64,000 nucleotides of DNA from NCBI GenBank assembly GCA_016630955.3, contig CM049986.1:1984001-2048000 (forward strand). The letters are read 5' to 3'. This DNA is from Didymella arachidicola (lineage: Eukaryota > Ascomycota > Dothideomycetes > Pleosporales > Didymellaceae). Both the position numbers and the translations under genes were made by a program. Shown piece after piece: positions 34,159 through 46,157 of this stretch (position 1 is the stretch's first letter; each line of letters opens with the position of its first letter). A model generated the notes under the pieces. The model saw only the letters and a program-made list of their open reading frames with translations. It did not search any database and had not been told where the DNA came from.

Positions 34159-37100
34159 TTTGTGTGTGGTGTTTGGGGACTGTTGGTTGGAGGGCGATAG
34201 TGGAAACCTTGAAGGTTGTTGTGAAAGTGCTGTAGTAGAGGAGTGCTGGAAGCTGATGATGAGCTACTTCGAGTGTGAAGAGCATGGCATATATACTGCT
34301 TCTTGAGTCGGAACTCCAGCGGCAATCAGAGTGTACTTGTCGTGACATTTGGCACCCGTCGGCCTCTGCGCTCCAACGTACAGCTCGTCCATGGTCTCCG
34401 TGTCGGAGATGAACTCATGTCCGAGGGTTGAGCGACGTGGGCTGAAACAGCGCGTAGCCGCACTGCTCGTCAATCCGTAGAGTAGCCTCAGCAAAGACGT
34501 ATTGCCTATGCTGATGGTCAGGATCTGTAGGCGGAAGGAGGGGCCGAGGCGTTTAGGAGCCTGTCCCATTGGCCGATTCGCAAACAAGCGAAGAGCAACA
34601 CCATGCTTCGTGACGCGACTATCCGTTTCATGAACGGAAACATCTTTTTTTATCGACTGTGAGCAGAAGAGAGTTTTCAGTATGCTATTCTCAAAGAAGT
34701 CGCGGCGTCAGCCTTGCGCATTGTCAGAGATCGAGGCGGCCATGAAGTGATAGCTGCCGGCGTCGCGGACACAGTGAGTGCGACCTCCAGTGTTTGTCGG
34801 ATACAGTAATTCGTCTTCCACTATTCCAGAAATAGCATCAGCTCAACGATGAAGTGAATTTGCAAGCGGCCTCTTGACGATGACGACGAGACTCTTGATG
34901 TGCTGATCCGGAGCTGCTGTCTCTGCAGAAGTGCTTTGTCAGAGTCGGTCTAGCGCTGAAGTCTCCAGATCACAGCTACGGCCCAGTTGTACGTTCCGTC
35001 TCTTCGCTCACCACACGGCGCATCTACCAACAGCAGGATCCCCAGTATACCTCCTGGCTTCCGTTTCCAGCCTCCACTCAGAATGCCGTCGAGTCCGAGA
35101 TGGATCGGCAAAGGCGCGTTTCACACCCGAGATCTACTGACACACGAGGGGAGCCGGAAGCACGGGCCATCTTCAAACCTCACCTCAACACCATATCGTC
35201 ATGGCCATTGTATAGATGCCCTGAAGAATGGAGAAAACAGCATCTTTGAATTGCTGAGAGATCCCGTGGATTCCTTTCTGTGTTGTGGCTCTGCTGCGTG
35301 TTGTGCTTGACAGGTCGCCAATGGCTCCCAGAACAGCCTCTTAGAGAACACTTGGTCGTTCAAACCATCGGAAGACCCTGTAATGAAGAGGTCTAGGTCT
35401 GTCTCCTTAGCGTCGACTGATAAAAGCCTTTGATGCTGGGCCAGGTCAGCATTACGACGAAGATCGAGCACAGTGCATCGTTGGATAAGAAATCACAACT
35501 TTACCAAGTCATATCGGATTGCAAGCACAGCGCAAGGGTTGCCATTCCCCTGCAAAGGAAGTCAAAACATCAGTCCGCTTGCTGAAGAGGAGCATCGGAA
35601 TGCTGAAGGTCTACTGGCAATGTTGCACGTGAGCTGATCACCGAATTGAACAAGGTTGTCATCGTGCATGACAGCGAAGAAAGCAAGGAGATTTGTCAAG
35701 CTGGGATGTGCTTCAACGGCCGGCAAACTTTATGGCGTGGGTAGCCTGGCAACTGGTCCCAATCGAGATCCAAGCCGAGAGGTGCAAAGAGTGCAAGCAA
35801 GAATTGACGAGCGCCTCTAGACGGTGCTATCTAACTAAATCTATGCATTCTCTAAAATCGGCAGACTCCTAGCGATGGAAGTTTCTTGTCCAGTCCACTG
35901 CAGGGGAGATCCGGTACACTGCATGAAATCATGATTCTGCAGTGGGCTTGCACATCCTTTCATAGTCACTAATCGCTTGGAGGTAATCAGAATAAGGCGT
36001 GCCAGAATTGCTTACCCCAGCTTGACTCAAACTCGAGACCGAAGGACATACAGCTAGTAAATCTGTGTTGTCCTGTAGTATGTAGCACCGGTCATGCATC
36101 CATACGTCGTGTACGGCTTGGGGAGTGGAGCTTCACCGCTACTACAAAGCCGGGGTGCATCTGTGCTATCAATTCTCAGTTATGTTTGAGATATACGTCA
36201 GTGCCACAAATAGTTTCGTTGCAGTGAACGGCAGAACTAGGTTCGGAGATGGTGACAGGGCCACAAGCAGTTCTCCGGACAATTCCTCCAGATCAGCAAA
36301 ATAAACGTGGGCGGGGACTTGTGAACCACCTCGCTCTGGTTGCCGCTTGAGTTTGGGAGAGATGACTCGAACAGCCAGAGCTCACCATCTTGCGAACGTT
36401 CGTCCTGATCAAGGTAGGCTTGATTGAAGTGGTGGTGATCATCACACTAAAGATCTGCAGTGTGCATGAGTACGAGCAGCTGCACTGAGACGGCACAGCC
36501 AGCATTTCACTACACTTCTTTCAACGCGGGGTGCATACGTCGGTGAACTCATCTGCCGATTCACCGGCCAATACTTGGTGGCTGAGTAGTATGTTTATGA
36601 GTTTTGCTGTCCGGATGCCATGTCAGCGTTGAAATCCGACCGCACGGCCCGTACAAGTATAGCTTACGGCTTTGATGCGGGCAATCATTGGCCCAATAGG
36701 TCTCGTGTAAGGTATCAAGTGTGGAGAAGGACCGCAGTTTAACTCAGATCTAACTTATTCTATGTTGAACTTGTGGTAGAGGATCGCGATTTGGTGTAAT
36801 CTTACTCGAATATGCGGCCTATGAATTCTACCTGAGCCATTCTGAAGCCACTAATCTCATAAGAGATCAACCAAGGCTTTTCACTGGGTGCCCTTTTCCG
36901 AACGCGTCACCCTGTCAAACAACGCTTATGCAGATGGACGCCTTGGTAACGGTATCCGTCATCGTACTACGGAGCTACATTGCGTGGAACACCTTGGATT
37001 GCGTAGTGCGGCGTGCCTGGTCATTGTAGAGTAAATGACTATGGCAAGCCCTTCCCGGTTGTGTCGCTGAAGGTAAGTAGACGGCCAATTGCATTTACAT

Positions 37101-38318
37101 CGGAGGGTTGTTACTAAGGGCGCGAGCTATAACGACGGTTTGGGGCTACTAGAGACTACCAGAGATGATCGAAACACGATGTGGCTCGAAGGAGCTCTGC
37201 ACGCCTATGATCTTACGGGTTATGAACGGCATTGCTCGGAGAAGGAGGAGATGCGAAGTGTAGAAGAGACCTCGGGAGGAGCATACTGAGGCATGTGTCT
37301 CTCTCATCACCAAGAGATCTGATTAATGCACCCTGTCCCACTACATACCTGTGTAGTGGCTACGGTTTGAGCTCTTCACCAATCCATCGGTCCTCCTCCG
37401 TACAGCTCACGCGTGCCGACATCCCATCCAGGTCTCGCCGTGTTTAAAGAGGTCAACGACCGAGCACATCTCGATCTTGTAGGCGATCTCCCAAGACTCG
37501 CCTGCATCCACCCGCAGCTGTCTGAACGCCCTACTATGGACGTGCCGTCCCATACAGACCGCACAAAGGGTCTCTCCAACGCCTCCATCAGCCATCCGTG
37601 TCTAGAGAGACCAATCAACATATCTTTCTGGACACACGCAGGGCCTGGACAGGGCTTCTGAGACACCATTACGGGAACGAAAAAGAAAAACACGGTCGTT
37701 GACCACGGAGACGATGCATCGATGCAGCAAGCACACATATACACAGTCCCTCTGTCACCACGACGCACCTCTGCAGACCTCCTCGCCGGTCGCTGACCTC
37801 TAGCATGAAATTTAACAGAAAGATACCACACTAGTAGGAAGGTCACGGTGGGGGGTCAAGCGTCAGCGTCCAGTCCTCATTGGTAGGCATATAGCAGAAG
37901 GCACCGACCCCGCTTACGACCCCTTTTCGCACCCCATGACCCACAACTCCATTTCACATCGTCATCGCTTTGATAAGGTATGTAATCATATTCTGTCGTT
38001 TTATCAGCGACAACTCTTTGTTGCCGCTACATACTATAAATTACTGACACTGATGCAGTCGACCAGAAGTCGACGGCCGCGACCGTCAAAACAAACGCCG
38101 CTGCTGTGTTTGCTCACAAACGCCCTACGCGAAGAACACTTGGAGATACAGCATGATACCCTAGAGCAACTGTTGTGGTCGTTACTGATGGGTATCTTCG
38201 AATAATAGATGAAGGGCGATCAAAGAAAGATGGATAGCAGATGCAACATGCCTGCTAGTGCGCCACAAGTACCCACAGAGGGCTGAACGAAAGAAACAAG
38301 AACCGGAAGGCACGACAA
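34159..38318. other. 4.2 kb without recognised gene inside melanin cluster
   Basis: Stretch between the BRN1 start codon and the CMR1 stop codon. Both strands hold only short overlapping frames, and I see no domain motif, RNA gene or intact mobile element. The part next to 34158 must contain the BRN1 promoter. Confidence 0.5.
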
Positions 38319-41300
38319 CTACCCTCGTGCAAGCTTCTCTAGCTTACTGCGGATGCCATCTGAGAATCTGGTCGCTACGCCCTCATCAATGACGTCGATG
38401 CAGTGCGAAAGAACCGAGAAGCCGTTGTCGAGTGGCACCGGTGTACCGTCCAACTTTGTCAATGTGGGAATACCATCTCGACGAGACAGGTACCTAAGTA
38501 TTTTCGGATGGTCTGCTGGTAGACGGTCGACGGTGAAGGCAGCACCTTGTTGCCGAGGACCGGCGGAGTCGTTGTGTGTCAGTGCATCCGTCCACAGGAC
38601 AAGCGAGGCCCGATAGATGGCACCAGGCCACCATGGTGGTCGAATGCCTCGAGGCATCTCCCTGATGAGACGAAGTACTTGCCCAGAATGGGTGATGGCT
38701 TCTTGTACATCCGAGATGCACTTCTTGTGGAGCCAGAGCATCTGCTGGTACGTACCGTCAACGCCCTCACGCCGTGCCAGCTTCTCGATCTCAGGAAAGC
38801 TCGTTACGGCGTTCATGCTGATGAGATGGAACATGACCAAGTTTGCCTGCATCAGAGGACACATTGTGTTGGCTTTGAGATACCTCTGCGCGAGATCGAA
38901 CCATCGGCCGAGGAGAGCCTGCACTTCCTCGAGACGAACCCGAGTCGAAGCCGCCGTGAGCGCCCTGTTGCGGGATCTCGAGGCCACGCTATCGGAGAAG
39001 CAGCTTAACAGCTGACAGTACTGGTTCACGAGCGTCTGCAATGGGTGGAGCAGAAGTCGTAGGTGCATTGGGGTGAGGTGAATCTCTTGCACATCCTGGA
39101 CTATGATTTCGTCGTCCAAGAATTGACGGAAGAGCTCCTTCAGACTCGCTGGTCTGGCTCCCGAGCCTACAGAAGAAAAACCGTTGGAGAATTCGTGTAC
39201 TTGATTGAAGATCAGCGACCATTCAGCCGCGTTTTCGGCATGCCAGAGGCTGTCCGAGTCAGGCATTGGCGCACCACACTCTGTCACAGAGAAGAGGGGA
39301 GCTGAGTCATGGAAGAGCGACAAATCCTGATCGACCATGATCCATGAGTAGATGAGGCTAAAAGGTGTTAGTGAGCAGCTCACGTGATGGGTCGTACCGA
39401 AGGCACACAAGGATTTCGCAACTTACCGACTTCTAGCCTCCTGCTGCAGCCACTCGCGCCACAACACTTCCGTCGATATGCCACCGTTTACTTGAGGAGT
39501 GGAAACGGGACGAGCATCCAAGATACCTGAGTGTCGCAGCATCGAAAAATACATCCCTCGCTGGCCCATGGCGATGTCCATCTGCCACTTGTCGCCACTC
39601 CAAGCAGCCTGACAGGTGAAGAGCAGTGCCGCGCGAAGGACGATAGGGTCACCCGCCATGATGATGTTTTTTTCTATCAGATCGAACAACGATATGCGAC
39701 ACGCTTCGGTGATACCACCTGTCAACCACCTCGCCTCCATCGATGGGATAGCCATTGCGCCCTGAGCGATCATCATCAGAATCAGTAGACTCGACGCTTT
39801 GTCGTTGTAATTTTGCATCAGCTCGTTGGTATCGAGTAGCCCACGAGACGAAGTAGGAAAGTAGCGTTCGAAAGAGTTGGCATAGGATTTGAGGAAGTAC
39901 TCTAGGACCCGCGCGGGCGGTAGGATGATGAAGTTGGAGAGAGATGAGCTGGATCCCGGCGATTCACCACTGCTTGAGGATGTACTCATGGCATCCTTGT
40001 GGATTTCAAGAGCCTTATGCAGGAAGGTCTGGGTGATGGCGAGAAGCTTATCCCTGGTGTTCTCCTGGAGTTTTGCCACCATAATTCGGCCTTCTTGTTG
40101 GAAATCCGATTCATCCCAGGCCGGCGACCAGTTGCTCCAGCCTTCGTGATTCTTCAGACTCAGCTCGAGGCGTTCGAGATTCAGCCGCGCGGTACGTGGA
40201 CATGAGCTCGATGGGATAGGAGACGTGCAGCGGAAAACAGTCCACCCATCCTGTGCTGCAACAATAGCTCCAAGATCTGGAATACCAACATCTGCGATTG
40301 ACGAGTGCCGATTCGAGGAGTAGAACATGGATGCTGAACTGCCAATCTGCAGGTCTGAGAACGTCTCATCCATCCGTGGTGTCTGGAGGGGAGTCTGGAC
40401 TGGTCCGAATGTTTGACTCGGCGACAGCTCTGGAATCATGCCCAGGATGCCATCCAGAGGAGGGCCCATACTGATATCCATGTTCATGGACATCATCAGC
40501 GAGGGATCTATCCGCATAGTATCGAACTCGGTACCCAAAGGCATGCCGCTCCAAGGGTCCATCATGTACGGGCTTGTCTCTGGGTCCGATTGGCCACCAG
40601 ATCGGACAAAATCGTCGTAGCCAGACATAGGCGTAGAGGTCATGAACCCATTCACCATGTGCCCGGGAGTCGGCAGCGGTGAGAGTAGCGTCGAAGGCTG
40701 TGTCATCGTGTTCGGCGGAGACTGGTCGAAGAACGGGGGAGTGGGGTTTGAGAGTGGCAGCTGAAGATGCTTCTCTTCTGGTGTTGGGACGGGGGGTGGC
40801 TGAACAGGATGAGATATCGACGAGTGTCTCGACTGCGGTGCAGATGGCGACTGTGACTGTCTTAGCGGTGCTACATTGACCACCTGCGGAGGTGGTTGCT
40901 GTAGCAGCACTGGCGACGGTTGCCCGTTGACTTGTGGGGGCTGCACTTCGCGGGCAGGAGAGTTGCCCGCCGACGCATTCTGAGTCTCTGCACTGTTTCC
41001 ATTCTCGCTCGACCCGCTCGATACACCCTCAGGTGGTACGCCAACCCTGTTGACATTCTTGGACGCCCTTCGAGTTGGTCGTAGTGTACATTTGAGGTTT
41101 CTCTGTGCACATCGACTGCAAGGGAACTTCTTGTCACACTTTGTCTTTGTCTTCGCACAATTGCTGCAGGCAATTGGAGTTCGGCCTGCGGACTTGGGTA
41201 TTATACCCTGGATAGGAAGGCCCTCTTCGTTGTTCTGGTTGCGTCCGTGGACTGTATAATGGCGTTGCAGGAGATCTCTACAAGATTATCAGCCAACACA

Positions 41301-41518
41301 CTCCAGCGACTTTCGAAAGAGCAGATGAAGGGATCCGTACCGTCTAGCAAAACTCATATGACAAGTAAAGCACTTGAAGGGCTTGACGTTGGTGTCTGTT
41401 TGGGAATGGTCAGCTACAGTGTCGAGCTCAAAAAGGCAGGAGACTCACGAGTCAGGATATGCCGTTCCAGATGTTCGTCTCTGGTAAAGGACTGTCCACA
41501 GTAGGTACAAAAAACCAT
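38319..41518 (-). CDS. CMR1: Melanin regulator with two C2H2 fingers and a Zn2Cys6 cluster
   Basis: Cmr1/Pig1-type transcription factor, known to activate the melanin PKS and THN reductase genes. Four exons (41518-41449, 41395-41341, 41277-39427, 39357-38319) with introns of 53, 63 and 69 nt close to 1,004 residues, close to the roughly 1,000 of Cochliobolus Cmr1. Finger 1 uses Cys4, Cys7, His20, His24; finger 2 uses Cys32, Cys35, His48, His52. The binuclear cluster uses Cys79, Cys82, Cys89, Cys95, Cys98 and Cys105 with the standard spacing. This double DNA-binding type is characteristic of the melanin regulators. After a Ser/Pro/Gln-rich region (about 110-250) comes a fungal transcription-factor middle region spanning the last intron. 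The first intron splits the last His codon of finger 1 and the second splits an Arg codon in finger 2. It is divergent from the PKS, 10.9 kb away. Confidence 0.95.
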
Positions 41519-44500
41519 TTTGGTGGTTGAAGGTCAAGAGGTGCCGTCGATCGGAAATGGAATCGAAGTGGTGGAAGCAGCCTTGAAATCAGTTGTAGAT
41601 AAGGTGAAAGGAAGGATTATTGCAGCACTGATGTCTTAGCGTGGAGCCAATACGAACGACATCAAGGTGGGGAAGAAGTGATGAGGACAGTGGCGACGGC
41701 GGGGAGTATGTCGCTGTGGCTTGCGGTGACCACGGATACTTGTTGGCCCAGGCGGCAGAGAGGTATTCCGTTATAAGTGGCCGACGTGGGCTTCCGCTTT
41801 CCTGCGTGTTTCCTAGGCTAGGACGGCTTGCAATACCGGTATGGGGCTAATGGTAGAAATAGCTAACGTCAGGTCGAATCCCAGATTTAGTATGCTGAGA
41901 GATCTGACTGGGAACGTGGATAGGGCTATGGAGCTGACAGCAGGGTTCCTCGACTGGCTATGTTTGGGATCGATTTGGGAAAAGAAGGTTCGAATTGCAG
42001 CTGCCCAGCGAGCAAATGTAAAGCAGCAGCAATGGGAAGTACAGAACGGTAGAGTATAAGCGGCTTAGGGTGGAATCTGAATTGCGGACCGCTCAACGTC
42101 AGTGCGAGTGGATTCAACGCCCGTGCCTTTCCCAACGAGGGATGTAGGAAATGCATTTGCAAAGCGATGAATTCATCAACTGAGCGCGAGAGCCATAAGC
42201 TAGTGCCTCGCAGTTACATGCATCGGCGCCAGGTGCTTGGGTGGGTCAAGGCCCAACCCGGTTAGTGCTGAATCTGCTTTGGGCGACCAGGGGGTGCTGC
42301 ACGGCGTTGATAAGACTCAGCTCACGCAGGGATTGTCCTGGGGCAGTGGCTATGAGCTAGGTTGGTGCTGGAGGAGGGTTCGTGGTGTTACGGGTGATGG
42401 CGCGCCGAGCCCGCGTCAGCCACCTAGTCTAGTTAACAGAACCATCAAGCGCGCCCGCGTCCCGAACAAGCAGGCCGTATAGGTGTAATGTATTCTGCAA
42501 TACGACAGCATCATTACTGGTACAGTCCGGCTACTGCTGTCCAACGCAACGAATGGGCATGAGCGGAAAGACAGAACTAGCAGGCGGAACGCGAGGTACT
42601 CCAGGCTTCTCTTCGCGATTGCGATACGACTGCGGCCACACTGCTGACCTTGGCCTTGAGCTGTGAAGCGACCGATACGAACCCATGTTTCGCTCACATT
42701 TGCTGCCACAGGCAGTGATAAGCGTAAAACGCTCAGCCAGACTGTCAGCACGCGTAGCTGAGTCGAGGTTGACAACAATCGAGCCTGATTCTCGAAGTAG
42801 CAGCGCATCAGACCCGCTTGGCCGACTACTCGCCCGTTTCAAGCAGAACCCTACTGTTTCCTGGATCAGAACCCTGACGTGGCAGCCGGAAAGTACGGCC
42901 TGACGCACAAGAGTGAGTACCACTGTGGGACCGTGAGCGTACCTAGACTTCAAGCAAAGTTCGCGCCTTCCAATCGCCTACCAGCAATTTTCCGAATGAT
43001 ATTGCGACCCAGAGACCAGTCCCCGCTCGCACCTTCCCAGCTACTCACGCGGTCAAGAAGTCTCGTTCTCTCGAATAGACTTCGTTTCGTCGTGCGTCAC
43101 TGGCGCTGAGCCGACTCGTCTATAATTATCATAAGCGAAAGACCATCTCCAGTCAAGCTTTCACTAGTGCTGACACCAGATCACGTGGGACGAAACACGT
43201 GCTTGGTCTCCGTTATCGTCTATTACCGCTTCATTGCCAGCGCACGCAAGAAGGCATATGAGCATTGAGTCGACGGAATTCATCTTTCCACCTGCTTTCT
43301 GCGCATCGGCCTCCAATCCCAAGACGCACTTTGTGGCTATTGCGCACAGATAGCGTCGATCAACTTCAGTCGGCGACGCTGTGTGCAGCGTGCTTTTGGG
43401 CGTCATGGAATTTTACATTCCTCGCGGAAACTGTCACCACCAGGCTAGCAGTCGACTTGTGGACGAGGCCGTTGCAAAACTGTGCTGGGATGCCGGGAAA
43501 CCGAGGATACAGCGCGCGTCCGGTGTACAATCTGCACGACAGTTTCCCGATCCACTATGATTCAACAACACTCGGTACATGCTATGATGTCTGGCGTCAG
43601 ATCGCGAAACTGCGGCGCCCTGAAGAGTGTGATAAGCTGTCGTGATCGGCATATCAACCAGCAAATATGCTGACCCAACCCCAATTGAGAGCGCGCAAGT
43701 GTCACTGGCTGGGCTGGGATTACCGATCTGGTTTTCTCCACGCTCGCAGCCAGCCCTAAACGTCGATATTCCGCCAAATGGGCATGCACTGAGTGACCAA
43801 TCCGCCCATCAGGGAACACTTCGGCAATGCTTTCTAACGATGGCTTCGCGGTCTGTGCCAGATTGGAGAGCGCGGAAATCCGGATGATCTCAACCTTGGA
43901 AGCCAGGTGGGCACACGTTGTATCACCGTCCCATCAGCGACAAACAGTACTGCACTATAACGTGAAATTATTACTTGTGGGCAATCTAGGATGGGTATTG
44001 AAACAATACCATTTGTTTCTTCAACTAGTGCTGCGCGGGTCGGACTCGCGAACTCTGCATCCCAGCAAGGGCAATCTATCGTTTCACGTTCCTGGCATCT
44101 GAGTCGACGACCCGGCAGACGTTGTCTTGACGTCCAGCAGGCACATCAGCCTGAACGACACGCCAGGGCGACTCTCACTTCGATTGCACATCTGCTACTT
44201 ATCTCTTCCCGTCTTCAGCCATGGCGTCAAGCTTCAGCGGGTCCGACCAAGGGACCTCTTAGATCTTTCGTGCAGCTAGTGCGAGGTTGGTCGGTCTGTG
44301 CAAGCCGTATCGGCGGCTTCGAAAGAAGAGCGACAAGCTCGGCCACTTAACGCGCTTCATCGATCCACTCAACGCTTCTCCAGGTTTCTTGTCCCGACGT
44401 CTAATCGCTAAATGGCATTCTGTCTATTAGAGTTTCTAAAGTGATCAGGCTCATCAACGGCCGATAGCGGCTCCCACGACAAGACCTTGCATATTTGATG

Positions 44501-46093
44501 ACGCCTGCAATGGCTGGCGCATATATCGTAGCGCCACATTTACGCTGGCGAGGGACCCTGCTTCTTGAATGTAAGGATAATAAGGCTTCACAGTTGCCAG
44601 CTGGGACGACCAGGAGCTCAATTGAGGCAATGACGACTCTTGCAGCAGCGGAGATGCCTCTTTGGCTAGTCCCCGACGCAGATCCGAGTCCTCATGGCTC
44701 CACGATGCTTGAGGGCAACTGAAGCGCAAGAACTGTCTTGGGATCTCTTCGAGGCGTCCGATAAGAACTGCGTGGAGGCTTTAGTGGGCTGACGCCGAGG
44801 AGGGGTCTCTAGAATGCGAAAGCTTCAATTGGATCGTATTTGCTGGGCGCCTGTCATCTCATACCGTTCACAAGAAAACCTCAAAGCGCTGGCGAGATCA
44901 ACCTGAGCCTTTCCGCTGACAGTCATCCTGCCGACACACTGTGATCGTCACCGCGCATGGAGATTAAACCTCCGCATTGATACGATTGGGCGGGGCGGGG
45001 GTGGAGATGCTACTCGGCCTGCCGAGAGATCCCGCTGCGGAGATTTCGACGCTGCACCTGTCAGACGCGGAGAGAACACCTGAAAGCATGATCTCACGAC
45101 ACCGGGCCCCCTCCGGAGGAAGTCTTGCTGACTCGCGAGTCGACATTCTCGCTCCCTTCACCGATTGGAAGCCTCTTGTTGAAAAGAGGTAACAGCTTCC
45201 GCTGATGAAGCCTCACACAAGAAGAGCTGACAGCGTCTCTGCAGAGCACCTTTGCTGCCATTTGTTGTGGCAGTCATGCAGGGCTACTGTAGGACAGTAT
45301 TGGTGGCTGTATGTCTAAGGCTGATGTGAGGGTCTAGGCTCGTATTAGGTATGGTCTTCACAACGTTGCGCCGCTCAACTCCAACTTCTACATCATTACG
45401 CATACCGAGTTGGCATGCCAAACTAGGTCTCTGTTCTGAATCATCGACTCTTTGCTGCGCTGTTCATGATGACTTCAAGTCACTGCACGCAAAACGATGT
45501 ACTGCCCAGCTAAACCGGAAAACATGGGGTTGACGTGCAGCCGTCGTCCAAACAGGCAGAGGACCCGTTCGGGCCTTTCGACTCCACGCAACATTCCTCA
45601 GCTCGTACGGCATGTGCTTTCCTTTGTTGCTCACAAGAACACAGCGTACGTACCGATTACTTGCAGCTGCGTGGTTTCTCGCAGTACATCGCAATTACCC
45701 CAGCAATGACAAATATGATTATCACTAAGACGTTTGGCTAGAGTGTAATTTTTGGTGCAACATATGGTTTCGGGGTGCGTTTTGGTACCGCGATTCCCCA
45801 AATGGCCAATTTCGTCTGACTGCGCATATGTAGCTGGATTCGGGACGTATGATTTAGCTGGTCCAGATCTAACAATGCCTGCTAGTGGCACCATAGGACT
45901 TCGAACACGCGTGGCAAGCGAATCCAAACAGCAAACCTTGTCAAGCCATTCTTTTTCAAGGTGTAGCTTCCATCGGCTCACATTGCTTGCAACTCTGCCC
46001 ATCACACTGTGGTCATGGAAGCTTCCGTCCCAACCGCCGCTAACACCCTTGACAGCGGACGCTTAGCTGACCTGTGGCGTTCTGGGCAAATTT

Positions 46094-46157
46094 GCAAGCT
46101 TGAATCGAACACAAAACATGGCAAGCTTGAAATCGAACACAAAGCACGGCAAGCACG
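46094..46157. repeat. Tandem repeat of about 27 bp, 2.3 copies
   Basis: Two near-identical units (46094-46120 and 46121-46148) beginning gcaagcttga, plus a partial third starting gcaagcacg. They lie in the long gene-free stretch between CMR1 and the PKS. Confidence 0.75.

Noticed and set aside
37376..37846. 156-codon minus-strand frame between BRN1 and CMR1
   Set aside because: No motif, no splice logic to neighbours, and overlapping frames on the other strand.
41860..42010. B-box-like ggtcgaatccc and ggttcgaatt (possible tRNA)
   Set aside because: No matching A box and no cloverleaf can be folded from the flanking bases.
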